NCBI GenBank assembly: GCA_965977975.1
Contig: CBHCZH010000033.1
Location: 1-29,426 of the forward strand
From: Croceibacterium_A sp965977975
GTDB taxonomy: Bacteria > Pseudomonadota > Alphaproteobacteria > Sphingomonadales > Sphingomonadaceae
DNA: 29,426 nucleotides
Direction of reading: 5' to 3'
A program made the position numbers and the translations under genes. This document shows, piece after piece, positions 9,159-17,170 of the stretch. The notes under the pieces were generated by a model. That model was not told the origin of the DNA, searched no databases, and saw only the letters and a list, made by a program, of their open reading frames with translations. Within the stretch, counting starts at the first letter, position 1. Each line of letters starts with the position of its first letter.

Positions 9159-9869
9159 ATGTTCGATCGGCTGACCGCCTATCTGGACTCGATCCGCGCG
9201 CGCGATCCCGCGCCGCGTTCGCGAGCCGAAATCCTGCTCTACCCGGGGGTGTGGGCACTCGGCTTCCATCGCCTCGCCCACTGGCTGTTCGAGGGTGAGC
9301 TCTACTTCCTCGCCCGTCTGGTCAACCACACGGCTCGCTGGATCACCGCGATCGATATCCATCCGGGCGCGAAGATCGGCCGCAACTTCTTCATCGACCA
9401 CGGCTTCACGGTGATTGGCGAGACCGCCGAGATCGGCGACAACGTGACGATCTATCAATGCGTCACGCTGGGCGGCACCAACCCGACCAACGGAATCGGC
9501 GGCAAGCGCCACCCGACGCTGGAGGACGACGTGATCATCGGCTCGGGCGCACAGATCATCGGGCCTATCACGGTCGGCAAGCGCGCCCGCGTCGGCGCCA
9601 ACGCGGTGGTGACCGACGACGTGCCCGAGGGCGCCACGATGGTCGGCCTCAAGGCACGCTCGACGCTGGTTCCGGCCGAGACCTGGCTCAAGGAATTCAT
9701 CCCTTACGGCACTCCCTGCGACGAGGCTTGCGAGCAGGCGATGGCCAACGGCAACGGCGCCAGCGAACGCGTCGAATCGCTCGAGCGCGAGCTCGCGTCC
9801 TTGCGCGCCGAGCTCGAGGAGTTGAAAGCGGAACGCACGCCCGCACGCAAGAGCGGCGCCAAGGCCTGA
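9159..9869 (+). CDS. cysE: Serine O-acetyltransferase (CysE/EpsC type)
   Basis: CysE acetylates L-serine with acetyl-CoA, the first step of cysteine synthesis, in the cytosol. The 236-residue protein has the short N-terminal helical domain of EpsC-type enzymes, then the left-handed beta-helix with hexapeptide repeats (IHPGAKIGRNFFIDHGFTVIGETAEIGDNVTIYQCVTLGG, and VIIGSGAQIIGPITVGKRARVGANAVV). The catalytic His-Asp type positions are in DIHPGAKIG and IDHG. After the enzyme core comes a charged helical tail (about 40 residues, SLERELASLRAELEELKAER) with heptad leucines, a predicted coiled coil. ATG 9159 follows GAGGGAGAA. Its stop overlaps the next start by one base (TGATG), so translation is probably coupled. 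Confidence 0.93.
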   Translation: MFDRLTAYLDSIRARDPAPRSRAEILLYPGVWALGFHRLAHWLFEGELYFLARLVNHTARWITAIDIHPGAKIGRNFFIDHGFTVIGETAEIGDNVTIYQCVTLGGTNPTNGIGGKRHPTLEDDVIIGSGAQIIGPITVGKRARVGANAVVTDDVPEGATMVGLKARSTLVPAETWLKEFIPYGTPCDEACEQAMANGNGASERVESLERELASLRAELEELKAERTPARKSGAKA

Positions 9870-10228
9870 TGCGGCACCCGCCCATCGGAGCCGACATCGT
9901 CGCCTTCCCGAGGGCTTACATCCAGCAGCAGGTCGGCTTCGAGCGTTTCGAGCTGATGCGCATCCTCGACCTCTACGGTCGCATGGTTTCGGCGGGCGAA
10001 TGGCGCGATTACGCGATGGACTTCACCCGCGACTACGCGGCGTTCGCGGCTTTCCGGAGGACCGCGGAAGTGCCGCAGATGCGGCTCGAGAAGCGTCCTG
10101 CGCTGCGGGGAAGGCAGGGCATGTGGGCGTTGTTCGGCGAACACGGCCAGGTGCTCAAGCGAGGGCATGAGCTAGCCGGCGTGCTTGCGCCGGTCGAGCG
10201 AAGGCTGCTCAAAGTGGTGAGCGGGTAA
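9869..10228 (+). CDS. DUF2794 domain protein
   Basis: A 119-residue protein of unknown function with the DUF2794 pattern typical of alphaproteobacteria: VGFERFELMRILDLYGRMVSAGEWRDYAMDF, then FRRTAEVPQMRLEKRP and a C-terminal basic stretch ending KVVSG. No membrane segment or signal peptide is seen. The start overlaps the cysE stop by one base. The gene faces a minus-strand DUF4328 pseudogene. A short stretch resembling its last codons and 3' flank recurs at 11554-11600, evidence of a local duplication. Confidence 0.85.
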   Translation: MRHPPIGADIVAFPRAYIQQQVGFERFELMRILDLYGRMVSAGEWRDYAMDFTRDYAAFAAFRRTAEVPQMRLEKRPALRGRQGMWALFGEHGQVLKRGHELAGVLAPVERRLLKVVSG

Positions 10229-10235
10229 CGTCCTG

Positions 10236-10823
10236 TCAGGCGAATACTTCGCCGATGCCGATCGATTCCTGCCGGCGCGTAACCGTTTCGACTATGATCC
10301 ACAATGAAATGGCGGATGCCAGTAGCGCCGCGACGCCGATCAATCCCAGCGTTCCATCGACCGTATCGAGGCCGGCGAAGCCGCGAAATATCCAGGTAAG
10401 CCACCAGACCCACAATAGCGCGGGCGCGGTTTCGGAATAGTCACCGACTGCCCCGTTGCTCGCGTTCCAGAGCTCGCGCATCGCCGAGAAGGGCTTCCAC
10501 AACGACGCGAAAGGAATGAAGAACCATCCGATCGACTAGCCCGGCGTGTATTCCAGGCCCGGCAGGTTCGCTGCCTCCAGGTTGGCATGCGCGCGGTGGA
10601 TCCACATGCCGACCAGAATCGCCGACACCAGCATCGCGAGATCGGGCGCCCAGAAGGTCAACCCGCCGACGGTCGAAAGATCGTCAGGGTCCGAGAGGCT
10701 GAACGGCCACAACAGCATCACCGCCGCCGTCGCCACGCCTGTAAGCACGACGAGCCCGATGCCCACTTTCGCGCCAATCGCCCGCGCGCGCAGCATGCGG
10801 CGCGCTTCGTCCAGATTGCCCAT
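10236..10823 (-). pseudogene. DUF4328-type membrane protein broken by an amber codon
   Basis: Read through, this minus-strand frame encodes about 195 residues with several hydrophobic segments (VGIGLVVLTGVATAAVMLLW, APDLAMLVSAILVGMW, ALLWVWWLTWIFRGF, LIGVAALLASAISLWIIV) and the DUF4328 core HRAHANLEAANLPGLEYTPG. Directly after LEYTPG is a TAG codon at 10536-10538, and the family sequence resumes in the same frame with SIGWFFIPFASLWKPFSAMREL. The paralogue at 11589-12305 has Trp at exactly this place (LKYTPGW), so one G-to-A change (TGG to TAG) explains the break. The start at 10823 is chosen by alignment with the paralogue (MGNLD against MGGLD). It could still make an N-terminal fragment or be read by suppression. 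Confidence 0.8.
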
Positions 10824-10950
10824 AAAAGCCCCCGCTACCCTCCGGAGAGGTTCGGTCATAAGCGGCGGCGTGTCAAATGCGCGGAAAGCTGGCGCGCAGC
10901 GCTCATTGCTGCGATCATCGCCGGAGCGGGCCGCACGGGGAGGGGACTTC

Positions 10951-11520
10951 ATGCAGACTCAGCGTCTCGAGGCATTCACCGATGGCGTCATCGCGATCAT
11001 CATCACGATCATGGTGCTCGAGCTGCCGGTGCCGGAGGAGGCCGGAATGGCCGCGCTCGCGCCCTCGGCGGTGCTGTTCGCGGCCTACGCGGTCGCGTTC
11101 ATCAAGGTCGGTATGTACTGGATGAACCACCACCACATGCTCCACGCCGCGCACAAGGTCGACGGTCGCGCGCTGCTGGCCAACTTGCTACTGCTGTTTT
11201 GGCTGAGCTTGGTGCCGTTCGTGGTCCGCTGGGTCGGCGAGGCGGGAGTGACCCGCGACACGGTCGCTGCGTTCGGCTTCCTGATGCTGATGTGCACGCT
11301 GTCCTACGGGCTCCTCAGGCTCGCGCTGATCAGGGCCGACGGTCCCGATAGCCGGCTGGCGCACGCGACCGGCAAAGGCATCAAGGGCCGGATCAGCATC
11401 CTCGCCTACGCGCTTGCGATCGGCACGGCCTACCTGTGGTTCCCGCTTTCGATTGCGATCTATCTGGCGATTGCGGCCATGTGGCTGCTGCCGGATCGGC
11501 GATTCGAGGGGATGGGGTAG
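10951..11520 (+). CDS. TMEM175-family channel-like membrane protein (DUF1211)
   Basis: A 189-residue integral membrane protein of the TMEM175 family, whose characterised bacterial members are potassium channels. It starts QRLEAFTDGVIAIIITIMVLELPVP, the family's N-terminal R-x(3)-F-S/T-D signature; here the motif is FTD where most members have FSD. About six hydrophobic helices follow, including LFAAYAVAFIKVGMYWMNHHHML, where the MNHHHM block is conserved. ATG 10951 is well supported by GGGGAGGGGAC a few bases upstream. It lies between two DUF4328 paralogues pointing the other way. Ion selectivity is inferred from the family only. Confidence 0.88.
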   Translation: MQTQRLEAFTDGVIAIIITIMVLELPVPEEAGMAALAPSAVLFAAYAVAFIKVGMYWMNHHHMLHAAHKVDGRALLANLLLLFWLSLVPFVVRWVGEAGVTRDTVAAFGFLMLMCTLSYGLLRLALIRADGPDSRLAHATGKGIKGRISILAYALAIGTAYLWFPLSIAIYLAIAAMWLLPDRRFEGMG

Positions 11521-11553
11521 CGAGGCCCGAACCATCTCTCTTGCCAAGTTTTG

Positions 11554-11601
11554 CCAAGGTGGTGAGCGGGTAGTCTCCGATCGCGCTGTCAGGCAAACAC
11601 G
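11554..11601. repeat. Duplicated scrap of the DUF2794/DUF4328 junction
   Basis: AAGGTGGTGAGCGGGTAG, followed shortly by CTGTCAGGCAAACAC, mirrors 10211-10250, where the DUF2794 gene ends (AAAGTGGTGAGCGGGTAA) and the DUF4328 pseudogene ends (CTGTCAGGCGAATAC). In-frame it would read KVVSG then stop. It marks one edge of a duplicated DUF4328 unit. Confidence 0.65.
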
Positions 11602-12305
11602 TCTGTTTGGGCGATATGCAATCCCTGCCGCTGTGCTTTGGTCACCGCCCCGATGGTGCGGAACAGGAATGCGGCAGAGCCGGTGAGCAGCACGAGCGAG
11701 AACAGGAACAGCCCGGTGTTCACTCCCGGCGGCTGGACCACGTAAAGGTTCGGGATTGTGGCCAGCATCGCCACAAACGTGGCGACCACGAGCACGACCA
11801 GCGCGGCGAGGTGGCACGACCACCACGAGGTGACGTCGGCGACCGGCGAGTCAGCCTGCCACTGATCCTCTCCGTGGCTGCGGTTGTGCAGCTCGCGCAT
11901 GGCGCGAAACGGAATCACGAAATTGGCCAGCGGCACGAAATAGCTGCCGACCGTCCAGCCGGGCGTGTATTTGAGGTCGTGCAGGCCTGCCTCGCGTAGG
12001 TTCGCATGGGCTCGGTAGATCCAAATCGCGATTGGGATCACCGCGAGCAGGAAGAACAGGCCGAGCAGCACGACCGAGCCGCCCAGCAGCACAGCGAACA
12101 GCTGGCTGTAGGCGCTCACTTCTCTTACGCCCGTCGCGGGTTCCCATACGGTCAGATTACCGCCGTTGCCGCTGAGCTCGGCGACCAGCAGGCAGCCGTT
12201 GCCGACGATCAGCAGCAGCTGCATGACGAGGAAGATCGCTATCGCGCCGCGCGCGACGCGCGACCATGTGCGCAGCGCTGCGATGCCTCCGTCGAGACCG
12301 CCCAT
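11589..12305 (-). CDS. DUF4328 domain membrane protein
   Basis: Intact 238-residue paralogue of the broken gene at 10236-10823. Function is unknown. It has hydrophobic segments near residues 20-45 (AIAIFLVMQLLLIVGNGCLLV), 75-105 (LLGGSVVLLGLFFLLAVIPIAIWI) and two more in the C-terminal half (LAALVVLVVATFVAMLATI, FLFSLVLLTGSAAFLF). These surround the family core IYRAHANLREAGLHDLKYTPGWTVGSYFVPLANFVIPFRAMREL. ATG 12305 follows GGGGGAGGA. The upstream 55 bases resemble the region upstream of the pseudogene, including AGGTTCGG and GTGTCAAA-like blocks. The two proteins match well only in the core, so the duplication is not recent. Confidence 0.82.
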   Translation of the reverse strand: MGGLDGGIAALRTWSRVARGAIAIFLVMQLLLIVGNGCLLVAELSGNGGNLTVWEPATGVREVSAYSQLFAVLLGGSVVLLGLFFLLAVIPIAIWIYRAHANLREAGLHDLKYTPGWTVGSYFVPLANFVIPFRAMRELHNRSHGEDQWQADSPVADVTSWWSCHLAALVVLVVATFVAMLATIPNLYVVQPPGVNTGLFLFSLVLLTGSAAFLFRTIGAVTKAQRQGLHIAQTDVFA

Positions 12306-12380
12306 AAGTCCTCCCCCAATCCCCACCGGGAGGTTCGGATAAAAGTCAGGGGATGTCAAAGGGGTGCTCCGCGGCACCCG

Positions 12381-13052
12381 TCACAACGCTTCGAGCGCGC
12401 CCAAAAGCTGGTCGTAACGATCGATCACCGCGTCGGCGCCGAGCTCAGCGGCGGGCAGATCGTTGTAGCCGAAGCTCAGTGCCACCACCGGCACGTTGGC
12501 GTTGCGCGCGGCGCGCACGTCGTAGCTGGAGTCGCCGACCATGGCGAACCGGCCGCCGCCGCACATCAAGATCGCAGTGTCGATCATGTCGGGCGCGGGC
12601 TTGGCGCGGCCGGGGCCGAGGGTATCGCCGCCAAGGATTGCAACGAAGCGGCCGGACATGCCGAGCGCATCGAGCAGCTTTCTCGAGTATGTCTCGATCT
12701 TGTTGGTGATCACCGCCAGCTTGCAACCGCGCTCGAGCAGCGCGTCGAGCGCGTAGAGGCAGCCGGGATAGGGAAGGGTATGGTCGGCGATGTGGGCTTC
12801 GTAATGCGTGAGCAACTCGCCGTAGCACCCCTCGAACTCGGCGTCTTCCGGCATGCCGCCGGTCAGTTCCATCGCCCGCTCGAGCATTCGGCGCGAGCCG
12901 CCGCCGATCAGCTTGACCGTGGTTTCGGGCGGGATCGCCGGGCGGCCAAGGGTGGCCAGCGCGTGGTTGATCGCCGGGGCGAGGTCGCGGTTGGAATCGA
13001 CCAGCGTGCCGTCGAGATCGAAGCCGACGATCTGGAAAGGGAAATCATGCAT
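12381..13052 (-). CDS. gph: Phosphoglycolate phosphatase (HAD superfamily)
   Basis: This cytosolic HAD phosphatase is expected to dephosphorylate 2-phosphoglycolate from DNA repair or oxygenation side reactions. The 223-residue protein shows all four HAD motifs: FDLDGTLVDS (I, nucleophile and acid/base Asp), LAVITNK (II), a lysine in the PGRAKPAPDM region (III) and MVGDSSYDVRAARNA (IV). The cap is the alpha-helical type used by Gph. ATG 13052 gives the family start (MHDFPFQIVGFDLDGT); an earlier in-frame ATG at 13103 is less likely. It diverges from glmU across 62 bp. Substrate is inferred from similarity; other small HAD substrates remain possible. Confidence 0.88.
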   Translation of the reverse strand: MHDFPFQIVGFDLDGTLVDSNRDLAPAINHALATLGRPAIPPETTVKLIGGGSRRMLERAMELTGGMPEDAEFEGCYGELLTHYEAHIADHTLPYPGCLYALDALLERGCKLAVITNKIETYSRKLLDALGMSGRFVAILGGDTLGPGRAKPAPDMIDTAILMCGGGRFAMVGDSSYDVRAARNANVPVVALSFGYNDLPAAELGADAVIDRYDQLLGALEAL

Positions 13053-13114
13053 CGGTGGGCGCCTTGGCCCAGGGGTGTGGAAACCGCAACCGAATGGTGG
13101 CATGCCCCCGCGCC

Positions 13115-14491
13115 ATGACGCAGCTCGCCGAAACGCCCGCCCGCCCGCTTGCCGCCGTGATCCTCGCCGCGGGCAAGGGCACTCGGATGAGGAGTGCGAA
13201 GCACAAGGTGCTCCATCCGCTCGCCGGACGGCCGATGATCGAGCACCTTATGGTCGCCCTCGCCGAGTTGGCGCCCGAGCGGACGGTGGTGGTGGTCGGC
13301 GAAGGACGCGAGCAGCTCGAGCAGGCGCTCGCCGGGCGGGTCGAGTTCGTGGTGCAGGATCCGCAGCACGGCACCGGCCATGCGGTGCAGCAGGCCGAGG
13401 CGGCGCTCGCGGGTTTTGAGGGCGACGTGCTGGTGCTCTACGGCGACGTCCCGATGGTCCGCGCGGAAACGATGCGCCGGATGATCGAGCGGCTTCACGG
13501 GGAGGGCGAGCCCGTGGCCGTCGTGCTCGCCTTCGAACCTGACGACCCGCTGCAGTACGGCCGCGTCATCGCCACCGGCGACCATGTGGCCTGGATGGTC
13601 GAGCACAAGGACGCGAGCGAGGACCAGCGGGCCGTGCGCCTGTGCAACTCGGGCCTGCTGGCGGCGCGCGCCGATGCATTGTTTGCGCTACTCGGCCAGG
13701 TCGGCAACGACAACGCGCAGGGCGAATACTACCTGCCCGAGATCGTCAATATCGCGGTTTCCGAGGGACACATTTGCGCGGTCGTCAGGACCGAAGATCC
13801 CGACGAGGTGGCCGGGATCAACTCGCGCGCCGAGCTGGCGGAAGTCGAAGCGCGCTGGCAGCGGACGCGCCGCGCGAGAGCGATGGCCGAGGGGGCGACC
13901 CTCGTTGCGCCCGAGACTGTATTCTTCAGCTGGGACACGCGGCTCGGCCGCGACGTCACCGTGGAGCCGAATGTGGTGTTCGGGCCGGGAGTGGAAGTCG
14001 CCGACGATGTGGTGATCCACGCTTTCAGCCACCTCGAAGGCGCGCGGCTCGCATCGGGAACCTCGGTTGGCCCGTTCGCGCGTCTGCGCCCCGGCGCGGT
14101 GCTCGAGGAAGGCGCCAAGGTCGGCAACTTCGTCGAGATGAAACAGGCCACACTCGGTCCCGGCGCCAAGGCCAATCACCTGACTTATCTCGGCAATGCG
14201 ATTGTCGGAGCCGGAGCGAACATCGGCGCGGGCACCATCACCTGCAACTACGACGGCTACTTCAAGCACAAGACGGAGATCGGCCCGCGCGCGTTCATCG
14301 GGTCGAACAGCGCGCTGATCGCGCCGGTCAGGATCGGTGCCGACGCGATCGTCGCTGCCGGCAGCGCTGTCAGCCGCGACGTCGCCGACGGCGAGCTGCG
14401 GATGGTCCGCGCCGAGCAGCTCGTGAAACCCGGCTGGGCCGATCGCTTCCATGACGCGATGAAGCGCAAGAAGGCCGATGCGAAGAAATAG
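13115..14491 (+). CDS. glmU: Bifunctional GlcN-1-P acetyltransferase / UDP-GlcNAc pyrophosphorylase
   Basis: GlmU makes UDP-GlcNAc, the precursor of peptidoglycan and LPS. The 458-residue protein has the N-terminal uridyltransferase with AAVILAAGKGTRMRSAKHKVLHPLAG and QDPQHGTGHAVQ, LYGDVPM (metal and sugar binding), and the C-terminal left-handed beta-helix acetyltransferase with VGPFARLRPGAVLEEGAKVGNFVEMK and IGAGTITCNYDGYFKHKTEIG, including the catalytic His of the YDGYFKHKT block. Length is normal. ATG 13115 is chosen from the family N-terminus; earlier codons overlap gph. In related genomes glmS normally follows; here a toxin-antitoxin pair lies in between. Confidence 0.97.
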   Translation: MTQLAETPARPLAAVILAAGKGTRMRSAKHKVLHPLAGRPMIEHLMVALAELAPERTVVVVGEGREQLEQALAGRVEFVVQDPQHGTGHAVQQAEAALAGFEGDVLVLYGDVPMVRAETMRRMIERLHGEGEPVAVVLAFEPDDPLQYGRVIATGDHVAWMVEHKDASEDQRAVRLCNSGLLAARADALFALLGQVGNDNAQGEYYLPEIVNIAVSEGHICAVVRTEDPDEVAGINSRAELAEVEARWQRTRRARAMAEGATLVAPETVFFSWDTRLGRDVTVEPNVVFGPGVEVADDVVIHAFSHLEGARLASGTSVGPFARLRPGAVLEEGAKVGNFVEMKQATLGPGAKANHLTYLGNAIVGAGANIGAGTITCNYDGYFKHKTEIGPRAFIGSNSALIAPVRIGADAIVAAGSAVSRDVADGELRMVRAEQLVKPGWADRFHDAMKRKKADAKK

Positions 14492-14496
14492 GTTGC

Positions 14497-14527
14497 TATG
14501 ATATCATGATATGATATCAGTATATCA
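14497..14527 (+). promoter_or_regulatory. Repeated TGATATCA operator of the toxin-antitoxin genes
   Basis: The 36-bp gap before the antitoxin is AT-rich against GC-rich surroundings. It holds two exact copies of the palindrome TGATATCA (14499-14506 and 14512-14519, 13 bp apart), plus a partial third (TATATCA, 14521-14527) touching the ATG. ATGATAT repeats three times and TATGAT (14497-14502) could act as a -10. Ribbon-helix-helix antitoxins usually bind such short palindromes to repress their own operon. Confidence 0.7.
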
Positions 14528-14902
14528 ATGACCCGCATTCTTGCTGACCTGCCCGACGAGGATATCAAGTGGCTGGATGCCCGCGCTGCCGAGCAGGGAA
14601 AGTCGCGTGCCTCAGTGCTTCGGGAGGCAGTAGCTAGCTACAAGGCGCAGCCGCGGGATGACGACACCAGCTGGATCGATGAAGGTTTCGGTCTGTGGGC
14701 GCGGCACGGGATTTCGATCGACCCGCATGACTACGAGCGACGGCGCCGGGCTGAGTGGACTCGGCCCTGGGATGATGACTACGAGGAAGTTCGAGCGGAA
14801 TCGCCCGACCTGTTCGATGCCGAGGATGATCGGCAAAGGCAGATCTATCTGGATATGATCGCTGGCAAATATCCCGATCCCAAGCAGCCGCATTCGAAGT
14901 GA
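14528..14902 (+). CDS. Ribbon-helix-helix antitoxin (VapB-like)
   Basis: The 124-residue product begins MTRILADLPDEDIKWLDARAAEQGKSRASVLREAVASYKAQ, a CopG/RHH DNA-binding fold (one beta strand, then two helices) that forms dimers on operator DNA. The acidic remainder (about 45-124), rich in Trp, Asp and Glu (WDDDYEEVRAESPDLFDAEDD), is probably the toxin-neutralising part and is longer than in minimal antitoxins. The stop overlaps the GTG start of the PIN toxin by four bases, the usual arrangement for coupled antitoxin-toxin translation. The palindromic repeats just upstream are the likely autorepression site. The pair sits between glmU and glmS and is probably acquired. Confidence 0.88.
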   Translation: MTRILADLPDEDIKWLDARAAEQGKSRASVLREAVASYKAQPRDDDTSWIDEGFGLWARHGISIDPHDYERRRRAEWTRPWDDDYEEVRAESPDLFDAEDDRQRQIYLDMIAGKYPDPKQPHSK

Positions 14903-15279
14903 GCGGCTTTACCTTCGACGCCAACATCGTGATCGACGCGCTGGTTGGGTATCGGCCGGCGCGCGACGAGATCAAGCGGGCCGTCGCGGCCGAATCGCGG
15001 GCATGGATCAGTCGGATGGCCTGGATCGAGGTCTTGTCCAAAGGAAACGCGGCCTTGGTCAAGGACTCACTCGCGTTTCTGGCCCATTTCGGCCTCGATG
15101 AAGTTGACGAGGAGATCGCCCTTCGAGCGGCGGCGCTTCGCCGGGAGCGGCCTCGGTTGAAGTCGCCGGACGCGATAATTCTGGCGACCGCGCAGACGCG
15201 TGGCCGGGTCTTGATCACTCGCAACACCAAGGACTTTCCTCCGCAGATGCCGGGCATCCGCGTTCCCTATATCCTCTAG
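14899..15279 (+). CDS. PIN-domain ribonuclease toxin (VapC-like)
   Basis: A 126-residue PIN-domain protein; VapC toxins cleave specific RNAs (often tRNA or rRNA) and stop growth when the antitoxin is lost. The four acidic metal-binding positions can be placed: Asp7 (TFDANIVIDAL), Glu44 (WIEVLSKG), Asp91 (LKSPDAIILATA) and Asp112 (TRNTKDF). All appear intact, so it is probably active. The GTG start at 14899 overlaps the antitoxin stop by four bases. The gene ends 17 bp before glmS, so toxin and glmS could share a transcript. The RNA target cannot be told from sequence. Confidence 0.9.
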   Translation: MSGFTFDANIVIDALVGYRPARDEIKRAVAAESRAWISRMAWIEVLSKGNAALVKDSLAFLAHFGLDEVDEEIALRAAALRRERPRLKSPDAIILATAQTRGRVLITRNTKDFPPQMPGIRVPYIL

Positions 15280-15296
15280 TTCAAGGTCGATTTCTC

Positions 15297-17120
<1,824 letters not shown>

Positions 17121-17170
17121 AGCAAATTACTTTGCCTGTTCGCGTGACGGGCTTTACCGGCCCCTAACCA

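Noticed and set aside
12006..13118. Plus-strand open frame of 370 codons
   Set aside because: Antisense to the DUF4328 and gph genes, with composition typical of shadow frames.
15280..15296. glmS ribozyme or riboswitch leader
   Set aside because: The gap before glmS is only 17 bp and cannot hold one.
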